NCBI GenBank assembly: GCA_936941205.1
Contig: CAKZJF010000042.1
Coordinates: 1 to 59,517, forward strand
Reading direction: 5' to 3'
From: an uncultured Candidatus Altimarinota bacterium
GTDB taxonomy: Bacteria > Patescibacteriota > Gracilibacteria > BD1-5 > UBA2023
DNA length: 59,517 nucleotides
Each line of letters begins with the position of its first letter. Position 1 is the first letter of the stretch. The notes beneath the pieces are model-generated. The model did not search any database, was not told the origin of the DNA, and was given only the letters and a program-made list of their open reading frames with translations. The position numbers were made by a program, and so were the translations under genes. This document shows, in pieces, positions 33,528 through 44,988 of the stretch.

Positions 33528-34739
33528 ATGATTTTAAATTTCATACATCACTCAAATGTCCTTGAAAAGGAAATTCCTGAGGTTCTTTGATATTTTTTTA
33601 ATCCAGAAACCCTTGTATTAAACGATACTCGACTCCTTATAATTCCTGAGGTAATCCCTCATATTCCGTTTGTCGGGGGTTATGATCAAAGGATTCTTCC
33701 TATACTTTCAAATACACATGTAGTATTTTCAGAACCAACCAACAATGGGACGCTCGAATATTTTCAAAAACTCGGACTTTCTCAATGAGTAAATATACTT
33801 GGTATTCAAAATAATCCAGATATCTCTCTAACAGAAAACATACTCAATACTCCTGATTTTCTTAAAACACTTCGTGAAAAATCCTTCAAAAAAATTATAA
33901 ATTTCTCTATAGATGCTCGAGTTGAAAAATTAGCCAAAGAAATAGGCGCAGAATGTATAGTAAGTTCTGAGATATCAGAAAAAGCAAACAATAAACTCCT
34001 CTTAAAACAATACCTCATAGAAACATGACTCCCAACGGTTGAGGGGATTTTTACGAACAATAAGGACATTATTACCCAATATTTTCATAAAAAAGAGCAC
34101 TATTTTTTCAAATCTCCACAGGGAGTTTCTGGATATGGTTTTTGGAGTAATCAGAAGAATACTCTCGATGAGATATTACATGGATATAACTGAAAGGAGC
34201 TTATCATCGAGCAAGTTATAGAAAAAGAGAGTTCGCCAAGTATTCAATTTTGTATCTATTGAGCAGAAAAAAAGGCAATTATTTTTGGATTTACCGATCA
34301 AATTCTTGAGGGAGGACAGCACTATCTTGGAAATAAATCTCCAAGTATATATTTCTCTACAGACAAAGAGATAACTGAGGAATGTCTCCGACAATCAGAG
34401 TCTATTATACAGTATATAATTCAAACATGATATGTTGGATTCTGAGGAATTGATTTTATGATAAGTACTGATAAAAAGGTATACGCCACAGAGGTAAATG
34501 CACGCTTCACTGGGGCAACCTATCCTGCTATGAGTAGTTTTCTTCTTACAAATTCACTTTCTACCTCTTGGAAATATATTACACATGAGGGAATAGCAAG
34601 TACATATCAAGAATACATCAATATATCCATTAAAGAAAAGTGAGAATATGGACTCTTCCCGCTTTGCATAGCTCCTCTTGAAGAATACGGAAGAATACAA
34701 GTTCTTACTATCTGAGAACTTGATGAACACGATGTATAA
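33528..34739 (+). CDS. ATP-grasp ligase (pre-ATP-grasp N-terminal domain)
   Basis: 403 residues. N-terminal part (LVLNDTRLLIIPEVIPH...) resembles the pre-ATP-grasp fold; the C-terminal half shows ATP-grasp features: KSPQGVSGYGFW, ELIIEQVIEKESS, and GFGGIDFMIS followed by TEVNARFTGATYP, the Glu/Asn metal ligands. ATP-grasp enzymes join a carboxylate to an amine or thiol via acyl phosphate. Its place after murA makes a peptide-bond ligase acting on wall precursors a reasonable guess, not a finding. Six or more TGA-coded Gly. Followed by the glutamine amidotransferase gene after 63 bp containing its own promoter. Confidence 0.75.
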
Positions 34740-34745
34740 ATCGTA

Positions 34746-34785
34746 TTGACTTAATATTAAAGTACATTATAATTAATAATGTACT
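34746..34785 (+). promoter_or_regulatory. Promoter with perfect palindromic operator over the -10 box
   Basis: TTGACT (34746-34751), 16 bp, TATAAT (34768-34773). A perfect 10-bp inverted repeat, agtacattat (34761-34770) / ataatgtact (34776-34785) with a 5-bp centre, overlays the -10 box. A dimeric regulator bound here would block transcription of the amidotransferase gene at 34803. Confidence 0.7.
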
Positions 34786-34802
34786 TATAACTTCTCTCCA
34801 TT

Positions 34803-35549
34803 ATGCAAAAACTTGCAATTATTTCCTCAGTACAGCCTGGAATTTTTTCCTCAATTGCTCAAAATCCTGATTTTGGATTTACTCCAGAAGAAAAGACAGA
34901 CGCTCTCAAGAATGAAAAACAAGTATTTCTGGATGCTATCGGTATTCCGAATCTTGAACAAAAAGTACAAATCGAGGTAATACGAGCGATGGATGGAATT
35001 CCAAAAAATTATAGTGCAGATGCCTATATATTAGGCGGATCTCCAGCTATGGTAACTGAAAGAGAACAAAAAGAATGGATTGATCGATTAGTTCGATTCG
35101 TGGAAAATGAAATTGGAAAATGAAAACCACTTCTTGGTATCTGCTTTTGACATCAAGTTCTTGCAACTGCTGTTGGAGGAAAGGTTGATTGGATGCAGAA
35201 ACGGAAAATTGGAAAATGAAAAACTGTGACAGGAAAAGAAGATATAGTATCTCTCTGGTCTCATAAGCAGACTGTGACAGATTCTGGAAATGCCACAATA
35301 ATAGGAAGTGGTGAAGATCTTAGAAATTCTCCTATACAAATGATTCAATATGAAAATGCAACTGGTATGCAATTTCATCCCGAGTTTACCCCAGAGTTCA
35401 CCGCTTTTCTCGTAAAGCTTATGAAACAACAAATTATTGAGGAGGGCCTAAATGTGAATCAAATACTTACAGAACTCTCAAATATGTCCGAATGAAATCC
35501 ATCGAGTTATATACTTGAAAAATTCGTTCGAAAATATTATAATCTATAA
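34803..35549 (+). CDS. Class I glutamine amidotransferase
   Basis: 248 residues. The nucleophile elbow GICFGHQVLA (catalytic Cys, TGA-coded Gly) and MQFHPEFTPEF with the His/Glu of the triad identify a GATase1 domain that releases ammonia from glutamine. No fused synthetase domain is present, so a partner is needed. The ATP-grasp gene next to it is a candidate, forming an amidation pair, but such proteins may instead act alone as a gamma-glutamyl hydrolase. Own palindromic promoter; bidirectional terminator follows. Confidence 0.85.
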
Positions 35550-35577
35550 TAAAAGCCCCTTGAAGGGGCTTTTATTA
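35547..35577 (+). terminator. Bidirectional terminator
   Basis: aataaaagcccctt / aaggggcttttatt hairpin with T run, between the amidotransferase gene and a converging gene. Confidence 0.9.
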
Positions 35578-35584
35578 TAGATTA

Positions 35585-37039
35585 TTAAGGGATCATCGTT
35601 TCAAATGGAATCATAGGTGGAATAAACTTTCCATCTATTTCTTTGTAAATTTCAGGACGTACAATAGAAAATTGCCCCCACTCTTCTGAAATATCACCGT
35701 ATATTTTCATCATAACATCATAATATGGGAGAGTTCCTTCAAAATTATATTTCCAAGTACCTGGAGTGTTTTCTGGTACAACTGATCATTTTAGAAGAAT
35801 ACTTCCGCTTTGTGTATACAACATTTCTAATCGAGTCCATACATCACTCGTAAGATGAAAAGAAGTTGTATTCTTTTTATCGGTAATATCAATTTTGCAT
35901 AATTCCGGAGAGAAAAGAACAGAAAAGGATGCTTCCAAGTCATTTCATATAAAAGACATCTGAGTCATAGTGGTATTATACGTATAAGCACGGAACATGT
36001 ATGTAGCATCATAATCAAAACCAGGAAGTACAATACTGCCATTTTGATACTGAAGTCGACTCTTTAAGATATCTTTTTCGGTTCGTTTCCATTCCAACTT
36101 TGAAGGAGGAGGGAGTAATAATAGACGTGCAATCGTATTTACTGTTTCTTTCTTAATCGTAAGAACATAACCAGACCCAGCACGTAAATACGGAGTAAAG
36201 AGAGGTTCTGATTCAAGAAGGGTAAGAAGTTTCTGTACCATCTGTATAGAATCATTTGAGCTCATTGAATTATACCCAGCTGGGAAAGGGATACGCCATT
36301 GTGTATCAAGATATGGGGAAATAGCTCATGAAATCATATTCATAACACCAGAATCAGAATATACCCCTGTAAAAGAAGAAAGCTGTAAAAATACTTCTCA
36401 TGAAAAAATAGCAATATCAAGACGAACCGACGCATGTCCTGAAATGATATCAGTATCTTTTTTTAGAAAACCAGAGAATGACATATCCATTGTAAGCTTC
36501 TGAGAATTGGCAAGTACTGATGCAATAGAAGTATGTGGTGCAATAGAAAATACTCCACCAAAATCTTTACCAGTAAATTCAAAGTGCATATTTCCACTCT
36601 GCATATAGTCTTGAGTCTGAAAACGATCAAGATATTGCTTAAAAGTATGAATAAATCCTTTTTGAAGAGAAACAATTCCCTGTTCGACTTGTAATTTTTC
36701 AGAATTTCGAAGAGGAATAGTATTATTTGAGGAAAGAACCGTTGCTACATATTCTCTATATGATTTTATAAGATTTTTTTTATGCTCGATGAATGCTGGA
36801 GTATTATGCGTATTTCAATTTCGTAATACATTTGCTATTTGTGTAAGGGTAGCATTTGCTTGAGAAAGAACGGTTGAAAGATATCATCGTACCGTAGGAT
36901 TTTGGATATTACTCAATTGTCACTTTGTATCACTACGAAAAGAGGTAATATCAGCGGTTTTTGATTCTCAAGCAGAGACAACAAGCGATGAGAATAAAAA
37001 AATACACAAGAAGAAAAGAATGCTATTTCGAAAATTCAT
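35585..37039 (-). CDS. Secreted protein of unknown function (484 aa)
   Basis: 484 residues, starting with a clear signal peptide (MNFRNSILFFLCIFLFSS then a polar region). The rest looks beta-rich with many Ser/Thr/Tyr and no membrane helix. Central DFGGVFSIAPHTSIASVLANSQ and two FKQYLDRF-type helices are visible, but no domain was recognised. It resembles the large-molecule-binding lipoprotein family only in size and composition. Six TGA-coded Gly. Divergent from the helicase-nuclease gene. Confidence 0.7.
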
Positions 37040-37175
37040 ACACGAAAAGTAAAAAGATACAGTTGGAAGTATATTCGACTCAAACCAAAAGTAAAAATCA
37101 AAATAATTCTTTTCTAAAAAACTTGCACATCAGCGAATACGAATACAATCATCCTATCTCTATTTTCCAATATAT

Positions 37176-40100
37176 ATGGCGCTTAATCTTGAAAAATTCA
37201 CATCTGTATATCAATCGCTTAATGAGAAACAACAAGAAGCAGTAGATACTATCTATGGAAGCGTTTTAGTCATTGCATGACCATGAAGTGGAAAAACTCA
37301 ACTCCTTTCAGCTCGTATTGCTCATATTCTTGCAACTACTGATTATCTCCCTTCTAATATTCTCTGTCTTACATTTACCGAAAATGCTGCAAAAAATATG
37401 AGAGAACGTCTCGCAAGCATTATTTGACAAGATGCTTATAAGGTAGCAATTCATACCTTTCATAGCTTCGGAAATGATATATTAAATCGTTTTCGATATC
37501 TTGCACGTGAATACAACGATGCAAAGCCAGTTGATAGTATAGAATCATCAAAAATTCTTGATGGAATTCTCCTTGAACTTCCTTGGGATAATCCATATAG
37601 GCCTTGATTCCGAGCAAGTGATACTATCAAAGAAGTGCTTGGAAATATTGGAAATCTTAAGAAATGAGGAATTACACCTGAACTCTATAAGACTATTCTT
37701 GATTCCAATAAAGAAATCATTTCTCTCCTCAACCCTCTTATAGAACAGTATTGGTGATGAATTGATTCTCTCTGACAAAAAAAAGAAGATAAAGAGAAAA
37801 AGATTTCATTATTTAAAGAATTTACAAATAAGGTTCAAGAATTGAACTTTATTAATCAATGATTTGAGAGTTATGAAAACTTTTGAGTCCTTTTTATAAG
37901 AGAATTAGAAATTTCATGGGAATCGTATGAATGAGATGGGGGTACGAAGTTTCTCACGGCATGGAGAGATGCTTGGACAAGTAAAAATTATCAAGGAAAA
38001 CGAGAACTCAAAGAAACTGCAAAAATCATGAAGCAAGAAGCACTGATTGATATTTTTACGAAATATCAATCAGAATTGAAAAAACGAGGACTTATAGATT
38101 TTAACGATATGATTCTTGAGACACTCAGGCTTATTAAAACAAATGATGTCGTTCGTATGACTCTTGCTGAAACATACCAATTTATCATGATTGATGAGTT
38201 TCAAGATACCAATGAAGCACAAATGCAGCTGATCAATAGCATATTGAGTGTAAATATGGAGTGAGCAAATATATTTGCTGTCTGAGATGATGATCAGTCT
38301 ATTTACAAATTTCAATGAGCAAATACGAAAAGTATTCGAGATTTTCATGATATATACACTGATACACGACTTATTATTCTCGAAAAGAATTATCGATCAA
38401 AGCATGAAATTATTACGGAATCAAGAGCAATTATTCAATCTGAATCAAATAATATTGGAAATATTTTTCCATGAGCCAATAAAAAGTTTGATGCTATTCG
38501 TCAAACTGGATGATTGGTACGAAAAAAACGATTTAAAAATGAATTAGAAGAACTATCTTGGATTATTCATGACATTGCCGAAAAGATTTCATTTGGAGTC
38601 AATCCTCATGATATAGCTGTTATTACTAAGAAAAATAAAACTCTCGAACTGATTGGCAAATGACTCCTTGAAAAAGGAATAAACATTCATCTTTCGAAAA
38701 CGGAATCTATTTTTGATAATGATGTTATCATTCTTATATTAAATATTCTCAAATTTCTTCATTCCACCCATGCTGATTATAAAGAGGAAAATGCAGAACT
38801 CTTAGTTTCAATACTTTCACATCCTTGCTTCAAAATCCATCGTCTTATTTTCTGGAATATATCAAAAAATATTTATCATGCACGAAAAGAGACAACAAAA
38901 TCCTGGATAGAAACACTTACTAAACATGAAGATGAGACTATTCGTAATATTTGAAATTTTCTAAAAGAACTTTCTATACGAGCATATACAGAACGTTTAG
39001 AGGATATTATTGATTATATTACTGGCGCAAATGAGCTTCATCTCCCTGATGATTACGATGAAGATGGAAAAAGCAATCCTCTTCAGATAGACATGTTCTC
39101 ATGAGAACGCAAGGATTTTATCTCTCCTATTTATAACTACTTCTTCGCTGGAGGAATAAGTGAGTCATGAAACATTCATTATGCTCGTCATCTTACGAAT
39201 ATACGACAATTTATTGAATCAGTACGAAGCTATAAGAATGGGAAGAGTTTTATCACACTCATTGATTCTATCGAAATTATTCGACTCATTGAAAAATACG
39301 ATCTTGATATAACTACTTCTCATATTATCGGAAATGAATGACAAGCAGTGGAGCTTATTACAGTATATAAGGCAAAATGACTGGAGTGGGAACATGTATA
39401 TGTGCCTTGTATTCACAAAAAGGAATATAAACTTGGGAAAATTGCAGGAAGTAGTCTTCCGAAAAATCTTCCACTAGAAGCAGATAAAGATGGAGATGAT
39501 GATATAGAGCGATTAGTATACACTGCATACACTCGTGCAAAAGACACACTTACTATTTCCTACTCAGCAGTTACACTCGATGAAAAATCTTTAGAACCTC
39601 TCGCTTGTATTTGAGCTGAAAATGATTCATGGGAAGAGGACATATGTATTCCTCTTGTATCCCTCACGGAAACTCTTGAAGCTGAAAAGAAAGAACTCTT
39701 TTCACTCCACTATCTCTGAGGGGAAAAAGACTTTTTACGTGAACGGATTGAGAAGAATTTTGTTATGAATGCAACTGCACTCCAAGGTTTTCTAAATATT
39801 GCCGATGCAGGTCCAGAATATTTTGTATCCAATACCCTTCTTCGTTTTCCACAAGCGAAAAATATAGCAGCATCATATGGGTCGGCTATTCATAAGGCCT
39901 TGGAAGATTTTTTATCCGACTATAGTGGAAATAAAAGCTACAAGAAACAAATTCTCTTTGATTCTTTCGAGGAAAGTTTAAAAAAAGAATGATTTGATAT
40001 CAATACTGAGACAACATACTTGGAAAGAGGACGAGAAAATCTTGAAGCAATCTATACTGAAATTACTGGAAAAACATATGGTGAATTATTCTTAGAATAT

Positions 40101-40598
40101 GACTTCCGTACTGCACATGGGGGAACATTTCTTCCGGTCAATGAAGAAAATGCAATACAACTTACTGGTAAAATCGATCGTATCGAGAAACTCCCTGATG
40201 ATTCTCTTATAATTACTGATTATAAGACGGGTGGTGGTTTTGATATATTTGATGGACGATGAGCAGAATACGAGAAGATAAAACAATGGAAATATCGACT
40301 ACAACTCTGTTTTTATGCAATTCTTTTTGAACATTCCCCTCGATGGAAAATGTATTCAAAGAAGCAATATGAACTTTTTTTCGTAGAAAAAAATCGAGAG
40401 GAAGATCGGTTTCATCGCGTATTTGAATACATTCAGCAAGGAGAAATCGAAAGAACAAAGAAGCTTATTATTGCAGTTATACAAAAAATTGAAGCACTTG
40501 ATTTTCCTGATGTTAGCAAATTTCCAAAAACTCTTGAGTGAATTCGAATGTTTGAAGAAGAACTGATAGAATGATGTAGCACTTCTTCTCATGTCTAA
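37176..40598 (+). CDS. UvrD/Rep-type helicase fused to a PD-(D/E)XK nuclease
   Basis: 1140 residues. Helicase motifs in order: Walker A PGSGKTQL near residues 31-38 (Gly before SGK is TGA), Ia CLTFTENAAKNM, II MIDEFQDTN, III GDDDQSIYKFQ, IV LEKNYRS, V ITVYKAKGLEWEHV, VI RLVYTAYTRAKDTL. The C-terminus carries a RecB-like nuclease: GSAIHKALEDF, LTGKIDRIEKL and ITDYKTGG (the D-x-K catalytic triad). This is the architecture of AddA/RecB-type end-processing enzymes. No AddB/RecC partner is beside it. TGA codes many Gly. The 99-aa gene overlaps its stop. Confidence 0.93.
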
Positions 40599-40890
40599 TC
40601 CACATTATCAAAAACTAATTGAACATCTTGAGCATGAGGCTATTGCTTTTATGCAATGATCCAGCGATATTTTAGAATCTCATAAAACCGCTGAACGAAT
40701 TGGTATGACAACAGATGAATACAGAAATTTTGTTGTTCAGATTTTATTTTGCAGAAATAGACAAGAAAAAAGCTCAATTATACAACAATATATAAACCTT
40801 GAAATTTCCTATCTTCTTATTCAGAGAAATATTGAAGCAAGTAATCAAGCATATAAAGCTATAGAGAGAATTCAAAAAAACGCATCTTAA
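40591..40890 (+). CDS. Small helical protein (99 aa)
   Basis: ATG 40591 overlaps the stop of the helicase-nuclease gene by 8 bp, a coupling overlap. 99 residues, acidic/basic helical protein (EHLEHEAIAFMQG..., EIAYLLIQRNIEA). One TGA-coded Gly. It may assist the helicase, but only position says so. Its TAA stop shares the TTAA with the stop of the converging rhomboid gene. Confidence 0.6.
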
Positions 40891-40906
40891 AAGATACGTT
40901 TTTTTA
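40874..40906 (+). terminator. Terminator spanning two convergent stop codons
   Basis: aaaaaaacgcatctt / aagatacgttttttt hairpin; both the 99-aa gene stop and the rhomboid gene stop lie inside it. Confidence 0.75.
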
Positions 40907-41444
40907 GGTACCACCAGAGGATTCAAAAAACCGCACCGGAAACATGTCATACAAGGCTGATGTTTCCAAAAAATCCAGTAAGTACATTCAAAAACAACCA
41001 AAATCCAAGTTGTCATGCCATAGAATGACGAACAGAGTAAAGATCTATAAAGAGATATGATAATAGTGCCATTGCAAATCAACTAATTCCTACTGTAACA
41101 GAATTCGGTGCTAAAGCAAGGAGTGATAAAGCCACAAATAGAGTATTCATTAAAAAGAAAACCATAAACTCATCACGTTTCATTCGAGACTCAACCTCAG
41201 GTCAAATTTGATACAGAAAATAACTATTAAATAAAAGATGGAGAAGGTTTCAATGGAGAAATTGATAAAATATTATCTGAAGAAGAAAGGTTAGATATCA
41301 TCCAAGATATACATAATATCGGGATATTCCATAATTCATGAACTGAGGATATACATACCACGCTAAAAAAGAGACAGTACACGAAATCAGTATGAATACA
41401 TGTGAATAGTATTTTATATTTAGAAATCCAAATAATATTTTCAT
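40887..41444 (-). CDS. Rhomboid-family intramembrane serine protease
   Basis: 185 residues with about six membrane helices. Rhomboid signatures: FLHGNLLHLLFNSYFLYQ, VGISGFAMALL containing the G-x-S-G nucleophile, and VGHVSGAVFG containing the catalytic His. It cleaves membrane-spanning substrates inside the bilayer. TGA codes the glycines next to catalytic residues. The mltD-like transglycosylase gene lies upstream on the same strand, 31 bp away. Confidence 0.9.
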
Positions 41445-41475
41445 AATATGATTTAATATTAAATATATAGTTAAT

Positions 41476-42363
41476 TTATGGTTTAATAATTTTAATTATC
41501 CACTTTCATTCGGGAATACTATCTCACAGAATCCAAGCATTTGTTTCCTTCATAACTGCCGGGGTTTGTCCATATTGTTTAGCCAGGTCGTATATACTTA
41601 TTCCAGATCATTCTACTTCCTGAAATAGATACATTGGCGCAATAAACTGCTCTCCTAGTATATCTTGTTCATACAAATTATATCTCTGTTCCATTATATA
41701 TTTAATTGCTAGAATCCTCCATATATATCTTGAAGTTTCCGAATTCAAATCCAGATCATAGTATGAACTCACTCATTGCTCTTTTAAATCTCTTCGTATT
41801 CCATTTTCTCATCTATTATATGCAGCAGCTGTAAGTGTCCAATTTCCTAAATCGTCATATATTTTCTTGAGATAGGTTATAGCAGCATCGGTTGCTTTTT
41901 CAAAATTATAACGTTCATCAATTTCTTTATCTACTCGGAGTCCGTAGTGTCGTGCTGTATCAGGCATAAACTGCCAAATACCTGCTGCTCCTGCTGATGA
42001 ATAGGCACCATTTTTTAATGCACTCTCTGCAATAACAAGATAGATAAAATCCTCAGGTATATTTGCACTTCGAAGCTTTTCACGAATATACGGGATATAC
42101 AATAACTCTCTCTTGTGATAGATTTGAATCTTTTCATAGCTAAATCGAAGATTAATAATCTCCCTTTCGAGCTTCTCACGGTTTATCTCTTTGTACAACC
42201 CATCAAAAGGAACCTGTTCACCTGCAAACGTAACAGTATCATATTGGATTTTAACAGATTGAAGCCATGGGGACTGGCTCGATAGAAAAAATAAATAGCC
42301 AATACAAGCTGCTAAAATAAACAGTATTCCGAAAATCCCAAAACGTTCTATTCGATAAGACAT
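41476..42363 (-). CDS. Lytic murein transglycosylase with C-terminal LysM-like module (MltD-like)
   Basis: 295 residues: N-terminal membrane helix, SLT domain with IAESALKNGAYSSAGAAGIWQFMP (catalytic Glu in AESA) and AAAYNRGENGIRRDL, then a C-terminal GISIYDLAKQYGQTPAVM... LysM-like module that binds glycan. It cleaves peptidoglycan to 1,6-anhydro ends. TGA codes the first Gly of YNRGENG. The start is the ATG immediately after the rpsO terminator. Confidence 0.9.
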
Positions 42364-42368
42364 AAAAA

Positions 42369-42398
42369 TAATCCCCCTAAATAATATTAGGAGGATTA
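42369..42398 (-). terminator. Terminator after rpsO
   Basis: taatcctcctaa / ttagggggatta hairpin (one mismatch) followed by five Ts, ending just before the transglycosylase start codon. Confidence 0.75.
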
Positions 42399-42424
42399 TA
42401 TGATATTTTAGTAAGAATCCAAGA

Positions 42425-42688
42425 TTATTTGCGAAGACCGAGTTTCTCAATAAGAACCTCATATCGAGCAAGTTCTTTTCTCTTGAGATAATCAAGAAGC
42501 TTTCTACGCTTTGCTACCATAATAACAATTCATCGTCGAGAATGGTTATCCTTTTTATGCTCTTCTAAGTGACCCTTAAGGTGTTCAATACGATCAGTCA
42601 AGATAGCAACTTGAACTTCAGGAGATCCAGTATCACCCTTATGAGTAGCGAACTGTTCCATGATGGATTTTTTAGCTTGTCGTTCCAT
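42425..42688 (-). CDS. rpsO: Ribosomal protein S15
   Basis: 87 residues matching S15: [51 protein letters not shown]15 binds 16S helix 22. The invariant Gly after HSRR is TGA, and the two Arg before it are CGA codons, showing CGA = Arg here. The gene has its own terminator. Confidence 0.97.
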
Positions 42689-42790
42689 ATATTACGTATT
42701 TTTATAGAATAAAAGATATATATCCGGAAAATACACCAGGTATATAGTGATTCGGATTATAGAGAATTCCTTTGGGAAAGCAAATTCTTT

Positions 42791-43489
42791 TTACAGCACT
42801 TGTCTCAGTGTGGCAATATTAAATGCATAATCCATTTTCAATGATCCAAGTACTCAAATATATCCATCAAATCCATCAATTTTTATTTTCTTAACAATCA
42901 TGGTAGAGCTTTCTAATTCTGGAATAATATTTTCCTCACCAATAAATACAGACACTCGTTGCTCTATGGAAAGATTTTTCAAAAGTTGAATAAACGTATG
43001 TTTATTCTCGAGAACTTTTACGGCATTATAGATGTCTTTTCAGGAAAATCATTCTCATTGTTCAAGAAAACGAGATAAGCCCAAATAATAGGAAGCACCC
43101 AATGAAGGGATAGTGGCAAATGTTATTTCCTTTGTAATTTTTGTAAGACGACATACCAGATTATAGAGAATATCATCTATTTTTTCATCGCGAAAATACG
43201 TATCTGATTGTTGTTCAGCTTCAATAAAAATTGCAGGCATTGTTTCCATGAGATAATCAACAAAAACTCGTAATCAACGAGTAGTAGGAAGTCTTCAAGC
43301 CGAATTATATGGTTGGAATATGAGTCACATTTTTTCAAGATGAGCCATATCACTTCGGACAGTAGCCGAAGAAACTTGAAGATCATATTTCTTAAGAAGG
43401 GATTTTGACCCCGTAATATCTCAAGTTTTTATATATTCTTCAACAATAATTTTAAGAACATGGATTTTTCTTTGATCAATCTTTCGCAT
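42791..43489 (-). CDS. hrcA: Heat-inducible transcription repressor HrcA
   Basis: 232 residues: N-terminal winged helix (KIDQRKIHVLKIIVEEYI, TGDITGSKSLLKKYDLQVSSATVRSDMAHLEKMGL), a GAF-like middle and a C-terminal effector region with YIGVLGSLKMDYAFNI. About 100 residues shorter than the usual 340. HrcA binds CIRCE and needs GroEL for activity, and a CIRCE is found upstream of groES in this window. A TATAAT box (43498-43503 complement) sits 8 bp before the ATG, so the transcript may be leaderless. Confidence 0.93.
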
Positions 43490-43546
43490 ACAAGTATATT
43501 ATATATAATCACTATAGCAAAAAGAGATAAAAAATCAAACCATCAA

Positions 43547-43578
43547 AAAAAACCTCAACCATATGGTGGAGGTTTTTT
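43547..43578 (-). terminator. Terminator downstream of the NfeD-like gene
   Basis: aaaaaacctccacc / ggttgaggtttttt hairpin followed by Ts on the minus strand. Confidence 0.85.
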
Positions 43579-43590
43579 CAGAAGCGTTAA

Positions 43591-44025
43591 CTATACTTTT
43601 TTCACGGATACTGTAAAAATTGCATTCTCTTGAGATTGTACAAATACCGTCTCATTATCTTTAAATTTACTGATGTCAGCACATTCATCACTTACAAGGT
43701 ATTCAACTCAATCAAGGAGAATCTTCCAATCATCTCAAACCTTTTTCAGTTTTGTCTTTTTTCCAATATAGCGAGTCAAGCCCTGTGGGACATCATCTCA
43801 TGATGGTTTTAGAAATTTTGGTAATAAAAATGCACAACCTCCTCAAATCACTGCAAATAAAATAGACTGAGTAAGTGTAATACTAATATCCCCTACCATC
43901 CAAACATAGAGTGCAACTAGAAAGCCAGCAACTGAAAGAGATAATCCATAAAATGTTGCAGTGAGCATTTCTATAATGAGAAAAAACACTCAAACTGATA
44001 ACCAAATGTACAAAAGTGAAACCAT
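43591..44025 (-). CDS. NfeD-like membrane protein
   Basis: 144 residues: three to four membrane helices, then a C-terminal OB-fold-like segment with YIGKKTKLKKVGDDWKILLDG. NfeD proteins are the partners of SPFH/stomatin proteins, and the SPFH gene is directly upstream (17 bp). Together they form a membrane microdomain complex. Several TGA-coded Gly. Confidence 0.82.
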
Positions 44026-44042
44026 ATTCTATATATAAATAA

Positions 44043-44924
44043 TTATTTTGCCGATCAGAACATCTTGGAGACACCAGCCAGTATATCACTATCGAGGATA
44101 TACTTCGTATTCTGCCCCAATGCTCATTCAATTACCTTTAATTGTTCTTTTGTAATTGCAGCTCATTGAAAGAATTGCTGAGCAGCAAGAGATTCTAATT
44201 CAAGTTTTTTTGCCTCAGCTTGTGCGATTGCAATAGTTGCTTGAGCCTTTCATTCTGCTTGAAGAATCTGTGATTCCCTATCTCATTCTGCTTGAAGAAT
44301 TTTTGCTTGCTTATCACCCTCATTTTTTGTGATTTGAGATTGTTTATATCATTCTGCTTCCAATATAAAAGCTCGCTTTTCTCGTTCTGCTTTCATTTGT
44401 TTACTCATAGATTCCTGAATATCATGAGGAGGATCTAGTCGTTTAATTTCAACACGCATAACCTTAATTCCCCATTTTCCTGTTTCACGATCCAATGATT
44501 CAAGAAGTCGACCATTAATAAGCTCACGATTGGAAAGTGTCTCATCAAGTGACATAGTACCAAGTACACTACGAAGATTTGTTTGAGCAAGATTTACCAC
44601 TGCCATAAAGACATTTGATATTTCATATTGTGCTTTGTATGGGTCAGTAATTTGAACATACACTATTCCATCTACCGCAACTCCTACATTATCTTTTGTA
44701 ATAATTTGCTGCTCAGGAACATTTACGACTTGTTCACGTATATCAACCTTTCGAAGTGTATGAACACCAGGAATAAGGAACACAATACCAGGATCAACTG
44801 TATCAGTATACTTACCGAGAAATTCACGAAGACCTACCTCTCATTGACTTATTTTCCGAATAAACATCGGTACAATAATAGTAAAAGCAATGATGAGGAC
44901 TATAAGAGTTCAAAAGCCTGGCAT
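44043..44924 (-). CDS. SPFH/stomatin-like (paraslipin) membrane protein
   Basis: 293 residues: N-terminal membrane helix, SPFH domain (GLREFLGKYTDTVDPGIVF, VNVPEQQIITKDNVGVAVDG, SVLGTMSLDETLSNR), and a C-terminal coiled coil with AEG/QAEG repeats such as QAEGDRESQILQAEGKAQ. Forms ring-like assemblies in the membrane. Paired with the NfeD-like gene. Multiple TGA-coded Gly in the repeats. Confidence 0.9.
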
Positions 44925-44988
44925 AGAAATATTGATTAAATAGTAAAAACAGTATAATTGTACCACTTTTATTTACAGAATCAAACAT

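Noticed and set aside
36961-37245. 94-codon plus-strand ORF
   Set aside because: Overlaps the starts of two divergent genes in other frames and has low-complexity composition.
42425-42688. CGA reassigned to Trp
   Set aside because: CGA codes conserved Arg in S15 (HSRRG) and in LCP and other motifs.
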